Position numbers and translations under genes: made by a program. This document shows, piece by piece, positions 14,604-21,704 of a stretch of 27,401 bases of DNA. The stretch is from a bacterium (GTDB lineage: Bacteria; SZUA-79; Acidulodesulfobacterales; Acidulodesulfobacteraceae). Where the stretch lies: assembly GCA_021781285.1 (NCBI GenBank), contig JAJXXD010000203.1:1-27401 (forward strand), read 5' to 3'. Position 1 is the first letter of the stretch. Each line of letters begins with the position of its first letter. Under the pieces are notes generated by a model. It searched no databases. It was not told where the DNA came from and saw only the letters and a list, made by a program, of their open reading frames with translations.

Positions 14604-16019
14604 ATGGATAGTCTGGCTTTATTTCTGGCGCGGTTCCAGTTCGGAATGACCGCCTTTTTTCACTTTCTTTACCCTCCCTTGACGATAGGGCTGGGAACCC
14701 TTCTTGTTATAACCGAAGGAGTTTACGTTTTTTCTAAAAATCAGGAGTATTTAAGAATTACCCGTTTTTTTGCAAAATTATTCGCCATTAACTTTGTCGT
14801 AGGCGTTGCAACCGGAATCGTTATGGAGTTTCAGTTCGGAACGAACTGGTCGCAGTATTCTTCTTACGTCGGCGCAATATTCGGAGCGCCGCTTGCCATC
14901 GAAGGGCTTTTCGCTTTTTTTATGGAATCTATTTTCGTAGGCGTTATGCTTTTGGGCTGGAACAGGCTTTCGGCTAAAGCGCACTGGGTATCTACGATAT
15001 TCGTAGCCCTCGGTTCGACTTTATCGGCCGTATGGATTTTAGTCGCAAATTCATGGATGCAGAGTCCTGCCGGATATAAAATCGGTTCTAACGGGATACC
15101 TAAAATGACGAATTTCTGGCATGTCGTATTTAATCCGTATTTTCCGTCGGAATTTATTCACGTAATAGCCGCCGCATGGGAATATTCTGCTTTCTTTATG
15201 GCGGGAGTAGCGGCATGGTTTTTAATTAAAAACAATAAAGACATGATAATGAGAAAGGCATTAAAAATAGCCGTTATATCGGGCGTAATAGTCGCATGCT
15301 TTCAAATCGTCTTAGGCGATATAAGCGCGAGAGAAGTCGTTAAATATCAGCCTACCAAGCTTGCCATGATGGAAGCCCAGTGGCATTCCGAGAGATATGC
15401 TCCGGAAACCCTTTTTGCAATACCTAATAATCAAACAGAGTCTGACGGACCGCAAATAGGGATTCCGGGTATGTTAAGCATGCTGGCTTATATGAATCCT
15501 GCGGCTAAAGTTATGGGATTTAACAAGTCTATAAGCTATATTAACCATAAGTATAATTTGAAATTGACTGCGGCGATGTTTCCGCCTGTTTTGATAGTTT
15601 TCTGGTCGTTTCATATTATGATGTATTTCGGATTTTATTTTGCGCTGATTATGCTTATCGCCCTATATTTTTTATTTAAGGGCAAATTGTACGACAGTCC
15701 GAAAATGCTTAAGGTTTTATGGTTCTCCACTTTTTTGCCTTTAATAGCGATAGAGTTCGGATGGTTTACGACGGAGATAGGGCGGCAGCCCTTTACGGTT
15801 TATGGTCTCTTAACTACCGTAAAGTCCGTATCGCCTAACGTCAGCGCATTAGACGTAGGGTTATCTACCTTAATGTTTACTTTGATTTATATAACGTTGG
15901 CATCGTTTGCGATTTTCCTGTTTAAAAGAGAATTAAAAGAAAGAGCGGAAGGCAAAGACGAGCTTGCCGGCGAGTCCGCCCCGGCAGCCGCTTCAAATAA
16001 TAAGGAGGTGTTATCATGA
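14604..16019 (+). CDS. cydA: Cytochrome bd quinol oxidase subunit I
   Basis: This 471-residue membrane subunit carries the quinol site and the three hemes of cytochrome bd oxidase, which reduces O2 to water with high affinity and without proton pumping. The N-terminus LARFQFGMTAFFHFLYPPLT includes the heme ligand H20. GAPLAIEGLFAFFMESIF provides E100 and E108, matching E. coli E99/E107, and FIHVIAAAWEYSA supplies the likely second heme b histidine. The signature GRQPFTVYGLLTT is near the C-terminus. The length, about 50 residues shorter than E. coli CydA, is consistent with a short Q-loop. The C-terminal tail is Ala/Glu-rich and soluble. It overlaps cydB by 4 nt. Bd oxidases resist and clear NO, which fits the neighbouring NO-defence genes. 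Confidence 0.97.
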   Translation: MDSLALFLARFQFGMTAFFHFLYPPLTIGLGTLLVITEGVYVFSKNQEYLRITRFFAKLFAINFVVGVATGIVMEFQFGTNWSQYSSYVGAIFGAPLAIEGLFAFFMESIFVGVMLLGWNRLSAKAHWVSTIFVALGSTLSAVWILVANSWMQSPAGYKIGSNGIPKMTNFWHVVFNPYFPSEFIHVIAAAWEYSAFFMAGVAAWFLIKNNKDMIMRKALKIAVISGVIVACFQIVLGDISAREVVKYQPTKLAMMEAQWHSERYAPETLFAIPNNQTESDGPQIGIPGMLSMLAYMNPAAKVMGFNKSISYINHKYNLKLTAAMFPPVLIVFWSFHIMMYFGFYFALIMLIALYFLFKGKLYDSPKMLKVLWFSTFLPLIAIEFGWFTTEIGRQPFTVYGLLTTVKSVSPNVSALDVGLSTLMFTLIYITLASFAIFLFKRELKERAEGKDELAGESAPAAASNNKEVLS

Positions 16020-17032
16020 ACTTAAATATATTGTGGTTTATTCTTGTAGCGGTTCTTATTCTGGGCTGGTCGGTTATGGACGGTTTCGATTACGGCGTAG
16101 GAGGATTGTTAAATTTTATAGCTAAAAACGACAAAGAAAAAAGATACGTTATGAATGCCATAGGACCGGTCTGGGAAGGGAATCAGGTCTGGCTGATACT
16201 TGGAGGCGGCGCGGTTTTTGCGGCGTTTCCTTTAGTTTATGCGTCGATTTTCAGCGGATTTTATCTTGCGATGATGTTAGTCGTCTGGCTTATAATATTC
16301 AGGGCGGTATCTTTCGAGTTCAGAAGCAAAGTCGAAAACGCGGGCTGGAGGAATTTTTGGGATGCGGATATTACGGTTACCGGTCTAGGCATTTCTCTTT
16401 TGCTCGGCGTAGCGATTGCAAACGTTTTAATGGGGGTTCCGCTTAATCAAGACCATGTCGATTACCAGTCTCTATTCAGCTTGTTAAATATTTTCGGATT
16501 AGTCGGAGGGCTCATATCGCTTTCCATGTTTTTAATGCACGGCTCGGCTTATTTAATTATGAAAACAGAAGGGGAAGTCCAGCAAAGGGCAAGGGTTTTT
16601 GCAAAACGTTTTGCTATAGCTTATATAGTGTTTACCCTGCTGTTTTTACTGATTTCTCCAATATTTGCGCATAGGCTTCTAAGCAACAGCTTCGGCATTA
16701 TAGGAGACATCGTTCCGGTTATAATGCTTATCGGCGGGATAGGCGTTATTTTAACGGCGGGGTCTTCAAGCGACATTAAACCGTTCGCCTATTCGATAGT
16801 AGGCATTCTGGGAGCGGTTGCAAGCCTTGGCGTCGGGATATTTCCGGATATAGTTCCTTCGTCGATTAATCCGGAGTACAGTTTAAACATATATAATTCC
16901 GCTTCTAATCATCTAACGCTTTTGGTTATGCTGATAGCGACGCTTATAGGATTGCCGTTAGTTTTAATATATGCCTTTTATGCATATAAAAAGTTCGGAT
17001 TAAAAGTAAAAATGGACGACAGCAGTTATTAG
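16016..17032 (+). CDS. cydB: Cytochrome bd quinol oxidase subunit II
   Basis: This 338-residue partner of CydA has about eight to nine transmembrane segments. It begins with the family pattern LWFILVAVLILGWSVMDGFDYGVGGLL and continues with GPVWEGNQVWLILGGGAVFAAFP and FRAVSFEFRSK, all diagnostic of CydB. The ATG overlaps the cydA stop (ATGA) and has an exceptionally strong ribosome-binding site, AAGGAGGTG at 16002-16010, so the two subunits should be made together. A clear intrinsic terminator follows at 17067-17116. I see no small CydX-like gene between cydB and that terminator. Confidence 0.97.
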   Translation: MNLNILWFILVAVLILGWSVMDGFDYGVGGLLNFIAKNDKEKRYVMNAIGPVWEGNQVWLILGGGAVFAAFPLVYASIFSGFYLAMMLVVWLIIFRAVSFEFRSKVENAGWRNFWDADITVTGLGISLLLGVAIANVLMGVPLNQDHVDYQSLFSLLNIFGLVGGLISLSMFLMHGSAYLIMKTEGEVQQRARVFAKRFAIAYIVFTLLFLLISPIFAHRLLSNSFGIIGDIVPVIMLIGGIGVILTAGSSSDIKPFAYSIVGILGAVASLGVGIFPDIVPSSINPEYSLNIYNSASNHLTLLVMLIATLIGLPLVLIYAFYAYKKFGLKVKMDDSSY

Positions 17033-17066
17033 CCTATTTCTCGATTATATTTTAACCTTAATCCGG

Positions 17067-17116
17067 TGCCCTATAATTAAATTAACCCCCCTTAATTTTT
17101 TATAGGGCATTTTTTT
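17067..17116 (+). terminator. Intrinsic terminator of cydAB
   Basis: TGCCCTATAA (17067-17076) pairs with TTATAGGGCA (17100-17109), and the stem extends inward through TTAA/TTAA-type pairs to a loop of about six cytosines. The stem is followed by a run of seven T (17110-17116), the classical Rho-independent layout. Confidence 0.9.
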
Positions 17117-17160
17117 GCCGGATAATATATAATAAAATATTAAGACAAATTTTATCTTAA
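17115..17160 (+). promoter_or_regulatory. Putative rrf2 promoter with overlapping operator
   Basis: A weak -35 TTGCCG (17115-17120), 17-nt spacer and TATTAA (17138-17143) would start transcription near 17150; an alternative -10 TATAAT lies at 17128-17133. The palindrome TTAAGA-N9-TCTTAA (17140-17160) covers the -10 and start. Its core AAGACAAATTTTATCTT is shared with the cyd operator (14/17), which suggests autoregulation by the Rrf2 protein encoded 15 nt further on. Confidence 0.55.
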
Positions 17161-17174
17161 TTTGAGGCGTTTAT

Positions 17175-17618
17175 ATGAATATTTCAAGAGCCAGCGATTA
17201 CGCGATACGGGGACTGGTATATATGGCAAAAAAGCCTGCGGGGACGGTATGTTTCGTAAAAGATATAGCTAAAAACACGAATTCACCGGCTTCTTTTATG
17301 TCAAAAATATTTCAAACGCTTGCAAAAAGCGGCATAGTTCATTCCTTCATCGGAACCAAAGGCGGATTTACGTTTAATACCCGGCCTGAAGATATTACCA
17401 TAAAAATGGTCGTCGAAATTATAGACGGACCTATCGTTCTGAACAGATGCGTAATTAATAAATCTTCCTGTCAGAACGCAGGCAATTGCGACGTGCATTT
17501 TATGTGGACAGATATTCAAAAAATGCTCTCAAAGGCTTTAAGCTCTTATTCTATCGCCGATTTTGCAAACGATACTTTCAAAAATAAACTTCCGAAATCC
17601 GATTTGAATTTTGCTTAA
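17175..17618 (+). CDS. Rrf2-family Fe-S transcriptional regulator, NsrR-like
   Basis: This 147-residue regulator has the Rrf2 winged-helix start MNISRASDYAIRGLVYMA and the recognition region FMSKIFQTLAKSGIVHSFIGTKGGF. Three cysteines, C92, C99 and C105 (spacing C-x6-C-x5-C), should ligate an iron-sulfur cluster. D8, the position that supplies the fourth ligand in the characterised Streptomyces NsrR, is also an aspartate here. In NsrR, NO destroys or nitrosylates the cluster and releases DNA. The context, between cydAB and genes for Fe-S repair and NO reduction, supports NO sensing over IscR or CymR roles. No isc or suf genes lie nearby. It overlaps the end of the convergent RIC gene by 4 nt. 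Shared palindromes suggest that it controls itself and cydAB. Confidence 0.85.
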   Translation: MNISRASDYAIRGLVYMAKKPAGTVCFVKDIAKNTNSPASFMSKIFQTLAKSGIVHSFIGTKGGFTFNTRPEDITIKMVVEIIDGPIVLNRCVINKSSCQNAGNCDVHFMWTDIQKMLSKALSSYSIADFANDTFKNKLPKSDLNFA

Positions 17619-18304
17619 ATTTTTTTAAAAAGAATATTGTTTTCCATGTGAACGTGAATCATTATGTCGTCCGAAATATTCTTCAGCAGTTCATATGCAT
17701 GCTTATAAGAAGCGCAGGCGTCTTGCGGAACCGAATAATCCGAACTTAAAAACAGCATTTCTTTCAAAATATGTCCTACGTATTCATGGTAGTATAACGC
17801 ATCTTCTATTTCTTTTTTTATGTTTTCGGTTTTTCCGGCTTTTATATCGGTTAAGAGCCCTTCTTCCTCTTTATCTAAATGAAGAATCATAGCCTGCGAC
17901 ATTTTAGTAAAAAGCTCCCTTATTTTAAGGAGTTCCGGGTGCTTGTTTCCGTGAACGTTTGCAATTTTTTCGACATAACCTTCGGCCTCAGGAATATGAA
18001 CCCTTAAAAACGTATGGTGTATATTAACTATATAGTCTATTAAAAAATCAACGTTCCAATCGTTAGCTTTTTTACTTAACGAATAATTATCGTCGTTTCC
18101 GGCCGCCGCAGTCAAAGGGTTGTTTAATTCATCCACTATAAGCAGTTGGTCTATGCCGGATTCCTCGCATACATCTTTTAACGTCTTTGAACCGCCGCAG
18201 CAAAAATCCACCCCGTATTTTTTAAATACCCCTATTTTTTCCGGATTTTCCGATGCAATTTCGCCGACGCTCTTTAAAAGTAAAGCATTCCCATTATTTT
18301 CCAT
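17615..18304 (-). CDS. Iron-sulfur cluster repair di-iron protein (RIC/ScdA/YtfE/DnrN type)
   Basis: This 229-residue protein combines an N-terminal ScdA_N/DUF542 domain with a hemerythrin-like di-iron domain. The first carries VFKKYGVDFCCGGSKTL (C35-C36). The second has histidines and glutamates in VNIHHTFLRVHIPEAEGY, GNKHPELLKIRE, ILHLDKEEEGLL, YYHEYVGHI and HVHMENNILF. Family members help restore Fe-S clusters damaged by NO or peroxide, possibly by handling NO or iron at the di-iron site. The ATG at 18304 has AAGGAGA as ribosome-binding site. It lies 35 nt after the DUF2249 gene on the same strand, so both probably share the promoter near 18635. Its end overlaps the rrf2 gene convergently by 4 nt with no terminator between. 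Confidence 0.93.
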   Translation of the reverse strand: MENNGNALLLKSVGEIASENPEKIGVFKKYGVDFCCGGSKTLKDVCEESGIDQLLIVDELNNPLTAAAGNDDNYSLSKKANDWNVDFLIDYIVNIHHTFLRVHIPEAEGYVEKIANVHGNKHPELLKIRELFTKMSQAMILHLDKEEEGLLTDIKAGKTENIKKEIEDALYYHEYVGHILKEMLFLSSDYSVPQDACASYKHAYELLKNISDDIMIHVHMENNILFKKI

Positions 18305-18339
18305 TTCCGTTTCTCCTTGAATTTGTTATGAACCTTTCT

Positions 18340-18585
18340 TTATTTCTTTGTAATTTTAACGACCCACTTAACCGGTCCGTTTTCTAAATATTCCCATCCG
18401 AAAGCGTCCCCGTTTTCCGCGGTAAGCTGATAATGCAAAGGCTTGGGGTCATGGTCGTTTTCTATTATAAGGCTTTTTCCGCTTTCAAGTTCTCCTAATA
18501 TTTTAAATATCGTCGAATGTTTATATTTTGGTTCTATAGCCGTCACGTCCAGAGTTATCGAATCTTTATTTCTTTCCGTTTCCAT
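18340..18585 (-). CDS. DUF2249-domain protein
   Basis: This 81-residue protein matches the small DUF2249 family, with ITLDVTAIEPKYKHSTIFKILGEL, the family's LxIENDHDPKPLHYQL stretch at about residues 40-55 (matching the conserved hDP.PL motif), and GWEYLENGPVKWVVKITK at the end. Such proteins are frequently found beside hemerythrin, nitrite/NO and denitrification genes; their biochemical role is unknown to me. An ATG 30 nt upstream (18615) is rejected because AAGGAGA at 18591-18597 (read on the minus strand) sits 5 nt from the ATG at 18585. It is the first gene of the minus-strand unit that continues into the RIC gene, transcribed divergently from the cytochrome c and NO reductase genes. Confidence 0.85.
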   Translation of the reverse strand: METERNKDSITLDVTAIEPKYKHSTIFKILGELESGKSLIIENDHDPKPLHYQLTAENGDAFGWEYLENGPVKWVVKITKK

Positions 18586-18634
18586 TTTTCTCTCCTTAAA
18601 TTTTATGATATTCATTTTTTTAACTTACAGTTTT

Positions 18635-18677
18635 ATTATCCTAAATTTTAAATGTTTAATATATGATTTTTATCACA
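18635..18677 (-). promoter_or_regulatory. Divergent promoter to DUF2249/RIC with CRP/FNR-type site at -41.5
   Basis: On the minus strand TGTGATAAAAATCATA (18677 to 18662) is an imperfect CRP/FNR-type palindrome, TGTGA-N6-TCATA, centred at 18669.5. A -10 GATAAT (18640 to 18635) predicts a start near 18628, which places the site centre at exactly -41.5, the class II activator position. The leader to the DUF2249 start is about 43 nt. Confidence 0.65.
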
Positions 18678-18707
18678 TTAATAAAATAATTTTATAAAAA
18701 ATAAAAA

Positions 18708-18750
18708 TGTGACAAAAGTCATAACGTTTATTTTTTTAATTCTTTATAAT
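18708..18750 (+). promoter_or_regulatory. Promoter to cytochrome c/NO reductase with CRP/FNR-type site at -41.5
   Basis: TGTGACAAAAGTCATA (18708-18723, centre 18715.5) lies upstream of a perfect -10 TATAAT (18745-18750). The predicted start near 18757 puts the site centre at -41.5, with no recognisable -35 hexamer, as expected for an activator-dependent promoter. The site is 14/16 identical, in the same relative orientation, to the one serving the divergent gene pair. Confidence 0.68.
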
Positions 18751-18811
18751 TTAATAAACTTTGTGAGATTGGTTTGAATTTATAACGGAGTTTTATTAAA
18801 TAATATTATTT

Positions 18812-19267
18812 ATGACTATGCCGAAAATCAGCAAAAGATTTATAACAATATGGGCGCCTGCTATTGCGGGATTGATTGTTATCCTTACGCTATCTTTCAT
18901 AGAATTATATTATTCCTTGAAAGTATCCGACGGGATCGGATTTAATTCTAAAAAGGCTAACGCTCCGGCAGGAAAAAAAATATTTTATAAACTGGGATGC
19001 GTCAGATGCCATAATATAAGAGCCTTGAATATTAAGGGTGGACATGTCGGTCCCGATCTTTCCGGCGCGTATTCCGATGCGAAAAAAGTTTACAAGGAAA
19101 ACGTAAACGGTTTTTTGAAAAATCCCGTCGGAACCATGTATTTTGTATTATTGCTCAATCATTTAAGCAAAGAAGACAGAAAAATCATAACGGCGGAATT
19201 AAAAAAGGCACAGAATATTCAAGATAAAATGAAAAATAAAAAAATAAAAGATAATAAAAGGGGGTGA
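18812..19267 (+). CDS. Membrane-anchored monoheme cytochrome c
   Basis: This 151-residue protein has an N-terminal hydrophobic segment (about residues 12-36) that would anchor it with the C-terminal part in the periplasm. A single heme-binding motif C63VRC66H67 follows. GHVGPDLSGAY is a typical cytochrome c stretch, and M109 in NPVGTMYFVLLL is the likely sixth ligand, followed by the usual LSKEDRKII helix. The tail is very lysine-rich. The gene is 71 nt before the NO reductase start and follows the CRP/FNR-type promoter, so I infer a role in electron delivery to that enzyme or to a terminal oxidase, in the manner of NorC. The start is uncertain: GGAG lies about 21 nt upstream, and ATG 18818 is an alternative. 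Confidence 0.82.
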   Translation: MTMPKISKRFITIWAPAIAGLIVILTLSFIELYYSLKVSDGIGFNSKKANAPAGKKIFYKLGCVRCHNIRALNIKGGHVGPDLSGAYSDAKKVYKENVNGFLKNPVGTMYFVLLLNHLSKEDRKIITAELKKAQNIQDKMKNKKIKDNKRG

Positions 19268-19338
19268 GGATATTTAATAACTCTGGGAGAGATTTAATTT
19301 ATTTTAATTAACTGTAATAAATGAAAAGAGGAGTGTTT

Positions 19339-21618
19339 ATGAGTAAAAGCATTTATTATGACGAAAAAGCGGTAAATAAATTTTTAAAAATTACGTTATC
19401 GCTTACGATTATTGTTCTTGTTGCCATATTGGTTTACGGAACATTTAAGGTGTATTACGGAGCGCCGCCAATTCCGGCGCAGGTCGTAACCCAAAAAGGC
19501 AAGACCGTTTTTACCGGAAAGGATATCGTTGCCGGCAAGTCAAGATTTCAGGAATTCGACCTTATGGATTACGGCTCTATTTACGGTAACGGCGCATATT
19601 TCGGACCTGATTTTACCGACCAGTATATTCACAGGGAGGTTAAATATTACAGGGATTTTGAGGCGCATAAACTTTATAAGAAGCCTTACGCTCAAATCTC
19701 GCCGAGAGACCAAGTTTATATAAAATCTCTCGTAATATCTAAAATAAAGAAAAACAGGTTTTCTCAGGCGGGCAGACTTTTGACTTATACGCCCGGCGAA
19801 ATATACGCTTTGGGTAAGATTCAAAAAAGAATCGAAAATCTTTACACAAAAGGCGACCGGAATCTCGGAATAGGAAAAAATCTGGTGCCTTCTAAACAGG
19901 ATATAAAAAGGATAGTCGAATTTTATTCATGGGCGGCATGGAGCGCATCGACGTTAAGACCGGGCGTTGACCATACATATACCAACAACTGGCCGTACAG
20001 CAGGGGAGCCGGCAATACTCCGCCGACTTATCTCTACACTTGGACTTTTGCTTCGCTTGCTACTTTTATTGCTTTGGCGGGACTTGTCATCTGGTTTTTC
20101 CTTAACTATATTTCTCCGGGCTGGCAGGAAGCTCCGGCATTGCTCGAAAACTGGAAACCGATGGTGGATTTGGATAATTTTAAAATTACCCATTCAATGA
20201 AAAAATCCGCCAAATTCTTTTTCTTAGGCGTTTTTCTGCTCGGTTTGCAGATTATAGCGGGTATGCTTCTGGCGCATTATTATGCGGAAAGAGCATCGTT
20301 CTTCGGAATTCATACTCTTACCGCTTTGCCGTTTAATATCGTTAAGTCGTGGCATATTCAGCTTGCGATTTTATTCATAGCTTCGACATGGCTCGGCGCA
20401 GGTATATTCGTTTCTAAATATATAGGCGGTGGGAAAGAAGCAAAATGGCAGTCGTTTTTTATCGATTTTCTGTGGTGGGCTTTATTAATAGACGGGGTTG
20501 CGGCTCTTGCAGGAATGTATCTCGGAGCCAAAGGCTATTTCCATAATGGCTTATGGTTTTTCCTCGGCAATCAGGGCCTTGAATATTTGCAGTTGGGAAG
20601 GCTTAACCAGATTATCGTATTTGTAGGCTTACTGCTGTGGGTCGTAATACTTTACAGGGCGTTAAAACCCCATTTTATAAAAAATACCGATAAATGGAGC
20701 ATTGAAAGGCTGTTTTTAATAAGTGCCGCAACGATAGGCATAATGTATATATTCGGAATGTTTCCGCTTGCGTGGATTCTTAAAAACTGGACGATTACGG
20801 ATTTTTGGAGATGGTGGGTCGTTCATCTATGGGTCGAAGGAACGTTTGAATTCTTTGCGGTTGCCGTTATAGGTTATTTCTTTCTTTCGCAGGGTCTCGT
20901 AAAAAGGACGACGATAGAGAACACTCTGCTCCTCGAGATAATCCTTATATTTTTGGGCGGTATCCTCGGGACGGGGCATCATTTTTACTTTATCGGCGAC
21001 GCATCTATCTGGATTGCGCTCGGCTCTATGTTCTCGTTCCTTGAGGTCATTCCTCTTCTGCTTTTAACTATGCAGGCGGTTTACGAGAAAAATATCCTTG
21101 TAAAGGCGGGCAAAGAATTTCCGCAGGATTTATCGTTTAAATATTTAGAGGCTTCGACGTTCTGGAATTTTATAGGAGCGGGCGTCTTCGGCGCATTAAT
21201 CAATACTCCGTTAATGAACTATTACGAACACGGACAGTATCTAACGATAAACCATGGGCATACGGCTTTGTTCGGCGTGTTCGGTCTTCTGGGTATAGCC
21301 TTATCCTATTATGTTCTGAGGATGATAGTGGAACCTTCCAAATGGACGGAAGGCGCAGGCAGGGCAGCGCTGTGGTGCTTTAACGTAGGTATGATTTTAT
21401 GGGTCGTTCTAAATTTCCTGCCGGAAGGTTTTATGCAGTTTGCCGCTTCGATTAAACACGGCTACTGGTATTCGAGAAGTATTTATTTTTACGACAAGAC
21501 GGACCTGTGGCTATGGTTGAGAGTGCCCGGAGATATAATTTTCAGCATAGGCGTTCTGGTTCTTTTCATAGATATAACGAAAAAACTTTTACAGGTTAAA
21601 AAATCCGTAGAAGAATAA
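19339..21618 (+). CDS. norZ: Nitric oxide reductase, quinol-dependent type (qNOR)
   Basis: This 759-residue heme-copper superfamily enzyme reduces two NO to N2O in the cytoplasmic membrane. A long N-terminal region with one membrane segment and a periplasmic NorC-like domain without CxxCH precedes the 12-helix NorB core; that layout and length define qNOR. Conserved core motifs include WHIQLAILFIASTW, WRWWVVHLWVEGTFEFF, GTGHHFYFIG, FLEVIPLLLL, FWNFIGAGVFGALINTP and NHGHTALFGVFG, which supply the heme histidines, the Fe-B histidines and the glutamates typical of NOR. AGAGGAG just before ATG 19339 makes that the better start; an ATG at 19321 would add six residues. It follows the cytochrome c gene and is the last gene of that unit. 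The use of symbol norZ rests on the domain layout alone. Confidence 0.93.
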   Translation: MSKSIYYDEKAVNKFLKITLSLTIIVLVAILVYGTFKVYYGAPPIPAQVVTQKGKTVFTGKDIVAGKSRFQEFDLMDYGSIYGNGAYFGPDFTDQYIHREVKYYRDFEAHKLYKKPYAQISPRDQVYIKSLVISKIKKNRFSQAGRLLTYTPGEIYALGKIQKRIENLYTKGDRNLGIGKNLVPSKQDIKRIVEFYSWAAWSASTLRPGVDHTYTNNWPYSRGAGNTPPTYLYTWTFASLATFIALAGLVIWFFLNYISPGWQEAPALLENWKPMVDLDNFKITHSMKKSAKFFFLGVFLLGLQIIAGMLLAHYYAERASFFGIHTLTALPFNIVKSWHIQLAILFIASTWLGAGIFVSKYIGGGKEAKWQSFFIDFLWWALLIDGVAALAGMYLGAKGYFHNGLWFFLGNQGLEYLQLGRLNQIIVFVGLLLWVVILYRALKPHFIKNTDKWSIERLFLISAATIGIMYIFGMFPLAWILKNWTITDFWRWWVVHLWVEGTFEFFAVAVIGYFFLSQGLVKRTTIENTLLLEIILIFLGGILGTGHHFYFIGDASIWIALGSMFSFLEVIPLLLLTMQAVYEKNILVKAGKEFPQDLSFKYLEASTFWNFIGAGVFGALINTPLMNYYEHGQYLTINHGHTALFGVFGLLGIALSYYVLRMIVEPSKWTEGAGRAALWCFNVGMILWVVLNFLPEGFMQFAASIKHGYWYSRSIYFYDKTDLWLWLRVPGDIIFSIGVLVLFIDITKKLLQVKKSVEE

Positions 21619-21650
21619 AGGTAAGAAAATAAATAAAGCGGCGTTTTTTA

Positions 21651-21676
21651 AGGGGACAGAGTTAACTCTGTCCCCT
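21651..21676. repeat. Perfect 26-bp palindrome (REP-like)
   Basis: The half AGGGGACAGAGTT (21651-21663) is followed immediately by its exact reverse complement AACTCTGTCCCCT (21664-21676), with no loop. No T-run follows on either strand, so it does not look like a simple terminator. The 'aggggacagagttaa' motif resembles short palindromes that I associate with REP-associated Y1 transposases (TnpA-REP), but no transposase gene is in the window. It lies between the NO reductase stop and the PhnD-like gene. Confidence 0.8.
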
Positions 21677-21704
21677 GCCCTCAAAAATATGGTAAAATAT
21701 CGTT

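Noticed and set aside
18587..18615. DUF2249 start at the upstream minus-strand ATG (18615)
   Set aside because: The AAGGAGA ribosome-binding site is located within this extension and fits the ATG at 18585.
19321..19338. NO reductase start at ATG 19321
   Set aside because: The AGAGGAG ribosome-binding site lies inside this extension and is correctly spaced for ATG 19339.
21651..21676. Palindrome as intrinsic terminator of the NO reductase unit
   Set aside because: No T-run follows the stem on either strand and there is no loop, so it does not fit a Rho-independent terminator.
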